A model generated the notes under the pieces. It did no database searches, was not told the origin of the DNA, and worked only from the letters and a program-made list of their open reading frames with translations. From positions 1 through 40,784 of the forward strand of contig JAFMBH010000028.1 in assembly GCA_017858735.1 (NCBI GenBank): a stretch of 40,784 bases of DNA, read 5' to 3'. Shown here piece after piece: positions 17,938 to 26,046 of this stretch (positions are counted from its first letter, which is position 1; each line of letters starts with the position of its first letter). A program made the translations under genes and the position numbers. The stretch is from Bacteroidota bacterium. Its GTDB lineage: Bacteria > Bacteroidota > Bacteroidia > Chitinophagales > Saprospiraceae.

Positions 17938-19806
17938 TTACTTTGGTTGAATGATTTTACCAAGTTTGTTAATAGGATAAACTGCGAAAGGATTCACTAT
18001 TCTATCGATGGCAACAGCGGCGGTTCTTCTGGAAATAGGTTCATTTTTATTGTATTTTAGAGATAATTGAATACAAACTCCTCTAAATTCCGTTTCAACT
18101 ACCGCTAAATCTTTAGTAGTTATCTGTGATAGGACCTCGCAAAGTTTTCCTTGCGTGATCGGCCCTTCATCTACTGAAAAGGGAGGTAAACCAAAGGCAG
18201 CTGCACCTGTTTTTAATTCATCACCTGTGTAGATGGAGTCTGGATAAAACCAGGTTCTATTAGCCCATAAATAGGGCTCGCCAACGCCCCGAATAAATCC
18301 CGTTGCTCCAACCCTGTTTATTTCCTGAAAATGAGGGTCTTCGGGTGGAACGTCATAATAAGGCATAAGATAACCTTTCCAATCAAGAATCGTTTGTTGC
18401 ACTTCCCGGATATTCACCTCGGCTGGCTGGAGATTCCTTTTTACAGCAATGGCTCCAATAATTCCCGCAGCTTGTCCAATTTGTAATACAGCGGGTTGTA
18501 GTCGGGTAGATCCATTGACTATATTTGAAACTGAAATTGGTTTGTCGGCCACAATAAGTCCTTCTGTTTCTTTAGGAATTAAGGCACCAAAAGGAATGGA
18601 AAATGAGGGCACTTTAGGAAAATCAATCTCTGGCGCGTTTGGGTATTTGTCGTGGTGATGGTCAATGGGGTAGTCTCCCACCGCAATACCTGTTCTATAT
18701 AAAGGAGATTCCTCCCTGAAGGGTTCTAAGATGTGGTTGACGTCCATTCTAACCAATCCCTGAAGTCTTCTTCCTTCTCTGTGATAAGGCAAAAATGGGA
18801 AATAATCGGGCGTTGGATACTCATCCTTTGCAAACCCCAGCTGTTTAAAACCCAGTTCGGTTTGCATGTAATAAATAAAACGTAAAGTTACTTCTTTAGC
18901 AGCTATAAACGCTTTTTCACGCTCTTTTTGAGACATGTTGATAACGTTAAGATACATATCATTGCCCTCAATGGGCCAGTTTATCAAGTACTTATTATTG
19001 GGTAGTTTCGCATAGGACAGTAACTGCTCGCAGGTGACCAAATTAGGTTTTTCAGGACAAAAATCTCTGCAGGAACAATGAAATTCCTGTGGATCATAAT
19101 TTTTGGGTTTTGGAAGGGTCATATCTGCACCTTTCCCATAATCTGCTAAAATGGCCACAAAGGTCAGATCTTGAATAATGGGGAGATCAGAGGTTAATCC
19201 CATTTTTTCACCCGTTTTTTCCTTCGATTCCATTCCAACATCAAACGGAGCTTTTAATTGAGCAAAAACATCACCTAAATCAGTTCCGTCAATGAGAATT
19301 TTACCCTTTACCCGGTAATTAGTCTTTCCATCGAAAATTTGGACTTGCCATTTATTATCTTTTTTTCGTATGCCTGACCAGGTAGCACTTTTTTTAACTT
19401 CCAGCATTTTTACTGAGGCAGCCATTTCGTCGAATATCCTGGCGCCAACATAAGGTTCGAAATGTGTATTACTTACCCAACCAGTCTCCAATGCTTTAGC
19501 ATCACCATAGTGACTCCTTAATTTTTCACGAAATTCTCCCCATATACCCGCTGGCATTTTATTATTTCCATCAATAGCACTAACACCAGCCGCTGTCAAC
19601 ATTCCACCAAGCCAGGGAGAGGGTTCAACCAACAAAGTTTTTACACCAAGCCTTCCCGCTTGTATGCCAGCCGCGGTACCTCCAGTTCCTCCACCAAGGA
19701 CGATTACATCATATTCGGCTATATTTTGACTGTGTACTGGCGATAGAAAAATCAATATCGAGAAGAGGCAAATCAGGATTGGCTTCATAATTTTTTTTAC
19801 ATTCAT
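17938..19806 (-). CDS. Exported FAD-dependent oxidoreductase (FAD_oxidored family)
   Basis: A 622-residue protein with an N-terminal Sec-type signal peptide (ILICLFSILIFLSPVHSQ without twin arginine), then a Rossmann dinucleotide motif DVIVLGGGTGGTAAG (residues 33-47), an acidic VEPSPWLGG, and ILIDGTDLGD. This is the PF12831 type, sometimes misnamed xanthan lyase in databases. A cysteine group C244-x-C246-x3-C250-x8-C259 sits mid-protein. The start may be ATG 19806 or 19788; the second gives a shorter signal. It heads the minus-strand operon with the symporter and DUF4434 gene. The natural substrate is unknown; oxidation of a sugar hydroxyl of the released glycan is possible. Flavin must be loaded outside the cytoplasm if the protein travels by Sec, which is odd but seen in this family. 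Confidence 0.85.
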   Translation of the reverse strand: MNVKKIMKPILICLFSILIFLSPVHSQNIAEYDVIVLGGGTGGTAAGIQAGRLGVKTLLVEPSPWLGGMLTAAGVSAIDGNNKMPAGIWGEFREKLRSHYGDAKALETGWVSNTHFEPYVGARIFDEMAASVKMLEVKKSATWSGIRKKDNKWQVQIFDGKTNYRVKGKILIDGTDLGDVFAQLKAPFDVGMESKEKTGEKMGLTSDLPIIQDLTFVAILADYGKGADMTLPKPKNYDPQEFHCSCRDFCPEKPNLVTCEQLLSYAKLPNNKYLINWPIEGNDMYLNVINMSQKEREKAFIAAKEVTLRFIYYMQTELGFKQLGFAKDEYPTPDYFPFLPYHREGRRLQGLVRMDVNHILEPFREESPLYRTGIAVGDYPIDHHHDKYPNAPEIDFPKVPSFSIPFGALIPKETEGLIVADKPISVSNIVNGSTRLQPAVLQIGQAAGIIGAIAVKRNLQPAEVNIREVQQTILDWKGYLMPYYDVPPEDPHFQEINRVGATGFIRGVGEPYLWANRTWFYPDSIYTGDELKTGAAAFGLPPFSVDEGPITQGKLCEVLSQITTKDLAVVETEFRGVCIQLSLKYNKNEPISRRTAAVAIDRIVNPFAVYPINKLGKIIQPK

Positions 19807-20084
19807 TATAAAATGATTAATTTAGTATCGAAAAATAATACATTTTAACCATTGAAAAGATATCCTTGCCCTCTTTTTTTTCAAATGATACCTGTAAAGG
19901 CATTTTTTATAATGATTTTTACTTTTTATTATCTCATTGGATTAGTAAGCCTGATTGCTTTTTAGTTTGTTTCCCCTTGCCCTCTGCTATATTCCGTTCC
20001 TTCAAGAAAATAGAACACAAAGGTAGGACTGGAGTCCAGGTTTTAATTGAGTGGATTAAAACCGGATATAAGTTTTTGTAAATC

Positions 20085-20556
20085 AAAAAACCATTAGAGA
20101 TTCTTTTGTATTGGGATATTAGAAAGTCAATTTTTGAAAAGCAGAAAAGTAAGCATTGGGGTGCTGGCCTTATTAAACAAATGGCAAAGGATTTGAAAAG
20201 TGAATTGCCTGGAGTTAGTGGATTTTGAAGTCTAACTTGTATGTAATGAGTAAGTTTTATTTGTTATATCATAATGCTGAAATATTACAGCAAGCTGCTG
20301 GAATATTAAGTAGCGATTCCATATTAGTCAAAATTCCATGGTGGCATCTCCAAGTGATACTTAGTAACTGTAAACATGAAAAAGATGCGATATTTCACCT
20401 TCAGCAATCCATATTCAATAATTGGAGCAGGAATATGCTACAAATTCAAATAAAAAGCAATCTGTTTCAAAGGCAAGGTAAGTCAATAAATAATTTTGAG
20501 CATACCCTGCCGAAACCCCAAAGTGACCTCGCAAGAATAACACTCAAAGATTCTTC
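20085..20556 (+). pseudogene. Decayed YhcG/DUF1016 PDDEXK nuclease gene fragment
   Basis: Two frames together read as the N-terminal domain of a YhcG-like (DUF1016) nuclease. Frame one gives LLYWDIRKSIFEKQ, then MAKDLKSELPGVSGF, and hits TGA at 20226-20228. Frame two continues at 20228 with KSNLYVMSKFYLLY, then IPWWHLQVILSN, NNWSRNMLQIQI, RQGKSINNFEHTLPKPQSDL and ends its homology near TLKD. The intact family has GFS-K-N at the join, so one base, probably a C in TTTTCGAAG, is missing. The C-terminal PDDEXK catalytic half and the start codon region are gone. The 141-codon open stretch 20225-20650 is therefore a fossil, not a gene. Such nucleases are often mobile and associated with defence or restriction islands. 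The rest of 19807-20084 shows no gene that I can support. Confidence 0.8.
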
Positions 20557-20706
20557 AAAAAGAACATTTACATCTTGCATTAACGAACGCTTCACAGCCA
20601 CAATCATACTTCGTTTGGTACCAACGTTTAGTACCCATTCCAAAACATAATGTGGCTGGAAGCATTTATCTTTTTTTAGAGAAAATTAAATCTACTAGGA
20701 GATTAT

Positions 20707-20889
20707 TCAATTGAAAATACGGCTTAGTGAACGTGTAATATGTGCTATTAATAAAATAGCCGCAATGCCGATAGGCATGCCAATGACCATACTACCCAAG
20801 GATAAACCAACGGTAATACCTAGAATCATTCCAGCAGGAATCCATAACATCCATAAAGATTTGGGATTTAACATCATTTCCATCATCAA
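20707..20889 (-). CDS. Small glycine-rich two-segment membrane protein
   Basis: A 60-residue frame with a methionine-rich start (MMMEMMLNPKSLWMLW) and two hydrophobic stretches, about residues 12-27 and 30-52, rich in glycine at close spacing (GMILGITVGLSLGSMVIGMP). Small proteins with this style of glycine-patterned membrane hairpin occur in Bacteroidota, and codon choice here is ordinary, so a real gene is plausible. Several ATG codons (20889, 20886, 20877, 20874) could be the start. The opposite strand is also open over the same stretch (20711-20920), but that product has no sensible features. It stands alone between the decayed nuclease and the decarboxylase. Function is unknown. Confidence 0.5.
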   Translation of the reverse strand: MMMEMMLNPKSLWMLWIPAGMILGITVGLSLGSMVIGMPIGIAAILLIAHITRSLSRIFN

Positions 20890-21186
20890 AATTCTTTTTA
20901 AAGAAATATTTAGTGTATAATTATTAATAATCTTTATTTTGCCAAATAAAATTAACCAAATAAAATAGATTAAAATTACTTTTCAACAAAATAAGTTCGC
21001 AAATATAAGTATATTTTGTCGTATAAACAGAATATTTATTATTTTTGAACACTTATTTGACGAGTAAAAAAGAATAAGTCACATTTTTCCAATAATTATT
21101 TGGTAAAAAAAATATTTGATAGGAAAGGATTAATCTTATTTTTAGTCGCGTTTTCAAAGCCATTTTTAATCCTAAATTTTTATACG
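20890..21186 (+). other. AT-rich leader region upstream of the decarboxylase
   Basis: This stretch separates the small minus-strand gene from the decarboxylase. It is very AT-rich. TATATTTTG at 21010-21018 resembles a Bacteroidota -7 element, giving a leader of about 160 bases before TTG 21187. In frame with the decarboxylase, 21100-21186 is open and would add 29 hydrophobic residues, but it looks like leader sequence. No RNA gene or stable hairpin is apparent. Confidence 0.3.
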
Positions 21187-22587
21187 TTGAATAACAGATA
21201 TGTTGACCTTATAGATCAGACATTTTACTTTCCACAGGAGGGTTTCGATATAGATTCCAATGGTTATTTAGAATTTAATGGCGTGCCATTAAAGTACCTT
21301 ATAGAAAAGTATGGAACGCCATTCAAAGTTTTTTATCTACCCAAAATAGGGGAGCAGATTAAAAAGGCAAAAAATCTTTTTACCAGAGCAATCAAAGCGT
21401 CGGGTTACACGGGGAGGTATTACTACAGTTACTGTACTAAAAGTAATCATTTTAGTCATGTCTTAGAAGAGGTTCTTCAACATGATGTTCAACTGGAAAC
21501 GTCTTCAGCTTTTGATTTGGATCTGATACAAAGATTGGCAGCAAGAAACTTGGTTAACCCCGATAATTATATTATTTGCAATGGTTTTAAACCTGAGAAT
21601 TACAAAAGAAAGATCGTTGAACTCATAAATACTAGCTTCGATAATTTAATCCCCGTTTGTGATAATGTGGAAGAGTTAAATTATTATGCCAACAACTTTA
21701 CAAAAAAATGTAAAATTGGTTTGAGGGTTGCTACAGAGGAAGAGCCAAATTTTGAGTTTTATACCTCCCGATTGGGTATAAGAAATTCAGAGGTAATTCC
21801 ACTTTACAAAGAAAAAATAGCAGATAATCCTCTCTTTGAACTTAAAATGCTTCATTTTTTCGTTGATACAGGCATTAAAGACACCCTCTATTATTGGGGT
21901 GAGCTGAAAAAGGCTCTTAAAGTGTATTGTTCCCTTAGAAAATTGTGCCCAACGCTGAATGCAATAAATATTGGTGGAGGCCTGCCCATTAGAAATTCCC
22001 TGGGTTTCGAATTTGATTACAAATACATGATTAGGGAGATCGTTAATAATGTACAAAGTGCCTGCGCTTCGGAACAAGTTGAAATGCCCGATATTTTTAC
22101 TGAATTTGGAAAATATACCGTGGGTGAATCCGGCGCTAATGTGTTTGAAACCTTAGCCCAAAAACAACAGAATGATGCCGAAAAATGGTATATGATTGAC
22201 AATTCTTTAATGACCACTCTTCCCGATACCTGGGGCATTGGCGAAAGATTCATTCTGCTCCCGATTAATAAATGGAAAAATGAATACCAAAGAGTAAATA
22301 TTGGTGGGTTAAGTTGCGATAACTCCGATTATTATAACGCGGAAGTTAACCAGGCTCAGGTTTATCTTCCTGTCATTGATCCCGATGATACAGAACCCCT
22401 TTATTTAGGTTTCTTTCATACTGGAGCTTACCAGGATTCTATAAGTGGTTATGGTGGAATAAAACACTGTCTGATTCCTTCTCCAAAACAAATCTTGATT
22501 TATAGAGATGAATTAGGTAACTTAGTGGACATAATGGTAAGACCAGAACAAACTTCAGATGAAATGCTGAAAATATTAGGGTATTAA
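21187..22587 (+). CDS. Arginine decarboxylase-like fold-III PLP enzyme
   Basis: A 466-residue protein from TTG 21187, chosen because the conserved start of this Bacteroidota family reads NRYVDLIDQTFYFPQEGFD. No ATG lies in frame before it. A TTG at 21100 would add a hydrophobic tail that the family lacks. It is an alanine-racemase-fold PLP decarboxylase: YYSYCTKSNHF puts the probable PLP lysine at K85, LNAINIGGGLP is the phosphate-binding glycine loop, and SCDNSDYY supplies the C377-D378 pair expected from the second subunit. It is expected to make agmatine from arginine for polyamine synthesis in the cytoplasm; diaminopimelate or other basic amino acids are less likely. It ends at a strong terminator and stands alone. 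The TTG start is unusual and may mean a start codon was lost or miscalled. Confidence 0.82.
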   Translation: MNNRYVDLIDQTFYFPQEGFDIDSNGYLEFNGVPLKYLIEKYGTPFKVFYLPKIGEQIKKAKNLFTRAIKASGYTGRYYYSYCTKSNHFSHVLEEVLQHDVQLETSSAFDLDLIQRLAARNLVNPDNYIICNGFKPENYKRKIVELINTSFDNLIPVCDNVEELNYYANNFTKKCKIGLRVATEEEPNFEFYTSRLGIRNSEVIPLYKEKIADNPLFELKMLHFFVDTGIKDTLYYWGELKKALKVYCSLRKLCPTLNAINIGGGLPIRNSLGFEFDYKYMIREIVNNVQSACASEQVEMPDIFTEFGKYTVGESGANVFETLAQKQQNDAEKWYMIDNSLMTTLPDTWGIGERFILLPINKWKNEYQRVNIGGLSCDNSDYYNAEVNQAQVYLPVIDPDDTEPLYLGFFHTGAYQDSISGYGGIKHCLIPSPKQILIYRDELGNLVDIMVRPEQTSDEMLKILGY

Positions 22588-22620
22588 ATTTTTCAGATAA
22601 GTAGATAGTTGCTATTATTT

Positions 22621-22656
22621 AGCCTGCCGGCTTTACCGGCAGGCTCTTTTTATTTT
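22621..22656 (+). terminator. GC-rich intrinsic terminator
   Basis: A perfect 10-bp stem, AGCCTGCCGG (22621-22630) with CCGGCAGGCT (22636-22645), closes the loop CTTTA and is followed by CTTTTTATTTT. It ends the decarboxylase gene and abuts the stop of the convergent phosphorylase gene. On the minus strand no T run follows, so it works mainly for the plus strand. Confidence 0.9.
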
Positions 22657-25210
22657 ACAACCATTTTACCCACTCATAAGAGCGATTCCTGGAAAGTAAA
22701 CTATGTCGCGGGAATAGGCGGAAGCCATATTCAAATACTCCTGGATTTGGTAATACTATCCTTCCATGATAGGTACTTTGATCTCCCTCATTTCCAGTGA
22801 GTTCCAAACTTTGTGTCAGTCTGATTTCCAATTTTATTTCACTTATTCTTTTGTATAGAATAAATTCTAATCCCAACGAGTCTGCAGAAAGACCATTTCT
22901 ATAAATTTGAATATCAATATTCAGGCTTTCTCCTAAGGGCAGAGCATGATTATCAGTATCCATAATGGATTTTGATATTACATGAACCCCTTCCCAACAA
23001 CGTGAAATATGGTTTTTCCAGGAACATAGATCTGCCATATTTTGGTTATCCGACAGCAACTTTCGGCCCTGTTGAATCAACGGGGAATAAAATAAGCGGA
23101 AATAATCGTCCATCATTCGCTTGGTAGTAAAATCAGGACCAACTTTTGCAATGATATTTCGGATAAATTGTATCCACTCTTCAGAAATTCCTTGTTCATT
23201 CCTTTTAAAATAAACAGGTATGATTTCCATTTCCAGAATATTATATAAAGTTTCTGCGTCAAGTTCGTCCTGCAGATTGGCCTCGGCGTAGGTGTTTTCC
23301 AGGGGAAGTGACCAACCGGCATCGGGTCGGTATCCTTCAGCCCACCATCCATCGAGCACACTGAAATTGATTACCCCATTGATGGCTGCTTTCATTCCAC
23401 TGGTCCCGGAGGCTTCTTTAGGTCTTGTAGGCGTATTCAACCAAATATCAACACCTTGGACCATCAATTTGGCCAATTCCATATTATAACCTTCAAGAAA
23501 AATAACTTTCCCTAAAAATTCGGGCGATTTTGAAATTTGAACAATCTCTTTGATTAATTTTTGCCCCGGTGCATCTGCAGGGTGAGCTTTTCCCGCGTAT
23601 AAAAAAATGATGGGCTTGTCTGACTGATTTATAATTTCAGCTAAACGGGCCTTATTTGAAAAAATGAGATGGGCTCTTTTATAGGTCGCAAACCGTCTTG
23701 CAAAGCCTAATATTAATGCATCATCCTTTATATTATTCAACGTTTCAAAAATAATGGCTGGTTTTTCCCCTCTTCTGGTGAGATCCTCCCTCAATTGTTT
23801 CTTTACGGCTTCTAATAATTTACCCTTTAAGAAATTTCGCGTTTTTAATATCCTTTCCGAAGGAATCTTATAAACGCCTTCCCATCTTTCCTTATTGGAC
23901 AAATCGTCGAGGAACCCGGGTGCCAGGTATTCTTTAAACAAGTGATGCCATTCTGTGGCAATCCAGGTTGGGTAATGTACCCCGTTGGTAACGTAACCTA
24001 TAGGCACTTCTGTCTCGGTGTAGCCCGGATAAAGCTCTTTGAACATTTCCCTGGAAACGGCTCCGTGTAATTCACTTACGCCATTTATTTCCTGACAATT
24101 ATGAATAGCTAAATGACTCATAGAGAAGGGTTCGCTACTGTCATCTCTGTGAATGCGACCGAGAGCCATAAATTCCCTCCACGATAAGCCTATTTCAGGG
24201 ATATAGTCCTGGAAATAGGTGTAAAGTAAATCTTCTGGAAAATAATCGTGTCCCGCTGGAACTGGTGTATGTGTTGTAAATAATGAGGTGGCTCGCACAA
24301 GTTCTCGTGCTTCCTGGTAGGAATATCCAGATTGTCTTGCATTTCTGATTCTTTCCAAGGTCATGAATGCAGCGTGTCCTTCATTGCAATGATATACATT
24401 TCCATGAATTCCCAAAGCTTCCATAGCTCTTATGCCCCCAATACCAAGTAAAATTTCCTGCTTTAACCTGTGCTCGTTGTCACCACCATATAATTGATGG
24501 GTTAACGTTCTGTCTGCCCAGGCATTCTCAGCAATATCTGTATCTAATAAATACAGATTAATACGCCCAGCCTTTAATGCCCATATTTTAGCCCACACCG
24601 TTCTGCCTGGCAATGAAATTTGAATTTTTAGCCATTCGCCATGTGCATCCCTGACAGGTTCCATAGGCATTTTTGTATATTCCTGCGGAGGGTATTCATT
24701 AATTTGATCGCCATGCAAGGATATATGCTGCTGAAAATAGCCATATCGGTACAATAATCCAACGCCAGACAGGTTTACTCCCTGATCACTGGCTTCTTTT
24801 AAATAATCACCAGCCAAAACACCCAGACCACCTGAATAAAGGCGAACAGATATATGAAGGCCAAATTCCATACTAAAATAAACGATTTTAGGGTCTTTGG
24901 TGTTCGGTGTTTTATCCATGTAGGTCTTGAAGTCAGCATAAACCTGCTGTACTTTAGCCATAAATTGTGGGTCATTGGCTAACCCTAATGCCTTTTCACT
25001 GCCCAACTGATCTAATATGGTTAATGGGTTGCATTGACTTGATTCCCAGACCTCTGGTTGCAATGATTCAAATAAATCCATGGCCTCCCTGTGCCATGAC
25101 CACCATAAATTTCCCGCAATTTCTTGAAGTGGCTTCAATGCATCGGGTAACCTGGAAGCTACAAATATTCTTTTTAAATGAGTAGCACTGGTTTGTATTT
25201 CCTCAGTCAT
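22655..25210 (-). CDS. glgP: Alpha-glucan (glycogen/maltodextrin) phosphorylase
   Basis: An 851-residue cytoplasmic enzyme of the GT35 family, releasing glucose 1-phosphate from alpha-1,4-glucans. The first 120 residues form the DUF3417 domain (PLQEIAGNLWWSWHREAMDLFESL), so it is the short archaeal/bacterial alpha-glucan phosphorylase type, not the E. coli MalP type. Further landmarks are YFSMEFGLH, YHCNEGHAAFMTLER, VTNGVHYPTWIATEW, and EASGTSGMKAAINGVINF, whose K607 is the expected PLP lysine. About 150 extra residues at the C-terminus form a beta-rich tail ending near RSYEWVKWL. It is 33 bases downstream of pdxJ, so the two are probably one transcript. Its stop lies at the edge of the plus-strand terminator. 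Confidence 0.93.
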   Translation of the reverse strand: MTEEIQTSATHLKRIFVASRLPDALKPLQEIAGNLWWSWHREAMDLFESLQPEVWESSQCNPLTILDQLGSEKALGLANDPQFMAKVQQVYADFKTYMDKTPNTKDPKIVYFSMEFGLHISVRLYSGGLGVLAGDYLKEASDQGVNLSGVGLLYRYGYFQQHISLHGDQINEYPPQEYTKMPMEPVRDAHGEWLKIQISLPGRTVWAKIWALKAGRINLYLLDTDIAENAWADRTLTHQLYGGDNEHRLKQEILLGIGGIRAMEALGIHGNVYHCNEGHAAFMTLERIRNARQSGYSYQEARELVRATSLFTTHTPVPAGHDYFPEDLLYTYFQDYIPEIGLSWREFMALGRIHRDDSSEPFSMSHLAIHNCQEINGVSELHGAVSREMFKELYPGYTETEVPIGYVTNGVHYPTWIATEWHHLFKEYLAPGFLDDLSNKERWEGVYKIPSERILKTRNFLKGKLLEAVKKQLREDLTRRGEKPAIIFETLNNIKDDALILGFARRFATYKRAHLIFSNKARLAEIINQSDKPIIFLYAGKAHPADAPGQKLIKEIVQISKSPEFLGKVIFLEGYNMELAKLMVQGVDIWLNTPTRPKEASGTSGMKAAINGVINFSVLDGWWAEGYRPDAGWSLPLENTYAEANLQDELDAETLYNILEMEIIPVYFKRNEQGISEEWIQFIRNIIAKVGPDFTTKRMMDDYFRLFYSPLIQQGRKLLSDNQNMADLCSWKNHISRCWEGVHVISKSIMDTDNHALPLGESLNIDIQIYRNGLSADSLGLEFILYKRISEIKLEIRLTQSLELTGNEGDQSTYHGRIVLPNPGVFEYGFRLFPRHSLLSRNRSYEWVKWL

Positions 25211-25243
25211 AATGTTTAATTTAAATTTATGGAGAATAAAATG

Positions 25244-25957
25244 TTATTTTAAAGCAGCTTTATAGCGTTTTATCGTTTCCTCCAAACCAAGATATAAAGC
25301 GTCCGAAATTAGGGCGTGTCCTATGGATACTTCGTCTAAATGGGGTACTTTCTGCGCATAAAACGATAAATTATCCAAATTAAGGTCGTGTCCGGCATTT
25401 ATTTTTAGTCCAAGAGAATGCGCTAACAATGCTGCCTGAACATGATTTTTAACCGCCTCTTCCGGATCAGTCGAAAAGTTTTTCGAAAAGGGGCCGGTAT
25501 AAAATTCAACACAATCAGCGCCGCATTCTTTTGCTCCTTGTATTATTTCTGCTACAGGATCAACAAATAAGGAAATGCGAACACCTGCCGCCTTTAAAAG
25601 GTTGCAAACGGACATAAGGAAATCTTTATTTGTAAGGGTATTCCATCCTGCATCGGAGGTGAGTGCTTCCGGAGCATCTGGTACTAAGGTGCATTGCGCA
25701 GGTCGGTGTTCAAGTACCAGTTCTATAAAATCGGTCGTTGGATTACCTTCAATATTAAGTTCCGTTTGAATGTTCTGTTTTAATGGACCAATATCATCGT
25801 ATCTGACATGGCGCTGATCGGGCCTTGGATGAACGGTAATTCCCTCTGCTCCAAATTTTTCACAATCTAAAGCTACCTGTAATAAGTTGGGAAGATTTCC
25901 TCCGCGAGCATTTCTTATGAGGGCTACTTTATTTAAATTAACGCTTAATCGAGTCAT
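25244..25957 (-). CDS. pdxJ: Pyridoxine 5'-phosphate synthase
   Basis: A 237-residue TIM-barrel enzyme joining 3-amino-1-hydroxyacetone phosphate and 1-deoxyxylulose 5-phosphate to pyridoxine 5'-phosphate, the last ring-forming step of DXP-dependent vitamin B6 synthesis. The sequence is textbook: RLSVNLNKVALIRNARGG, then GAEGITVHPRPDQRHVRYDDI with its catalytic His, CTLVPDAPEALTSDAGW, RISLFVDPV, GADCVEFYTGPF, and LKINAGHDLNLDNL. The length is normal. It is transcribed ahead of glgP, whose product needs the PLP cofactor that this pathway supplies. It diverges from the CPBP protease gene across 89 bases. Confidence 0.97.
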   Translation of the reverse strand: MTRLSVNLNKVALIRNARGGNLPNLLQVALDCEKFGAEGITVHPRPDQRHVRYDDIGPLKQNIQTELNIEGNPTTDFIELVLEHRPAQCTLVPDAPEALTSDAGWNTLTNKDFLMSVCNLLKAAGVRISLFVDPVAEIIQGAKECGADCVEFYTGPFSKNFSTDPEEAVKNHVQAALLAHSLGLKINAGHDLNLDNLSFYAQKVPHLDEVSIGHALISDALYLGLEETIKRYKAALK

Positions 25958-26046
25958 AAAGAGGCTTTTTAAGACAAATGTGGGACAAAAATCAAAATTT
26001 AAGCTAATTTTACCAAATTAAATGAAAAATAGATTTAAAATCGCGC

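Noticed and set aside
19866-20081. 71-residue open frame before the nuclease fossil
   Set aside because: Composition is not convincing, no recognisable motif, and it covers the upstream region of the oxidoreductase operon.
20225-20650. Stand-alone 141-residue gene
   Set aside because: Its first two thirds are the middle of a DUF1016 domain whose start lies in another frame, and the last third has no protein-like character.
20567-20650. Short cysteine-bearing minus-strand frame, about 26 residues
   Set aside because: Too short, inside decayed DNA, with no start signal or family resemblance.
20711-20920. Plus-strand frame opposite the small membrane protein
   Set aside because: Its product lacks features; the minus-strand reading has a clear membrane pattern.
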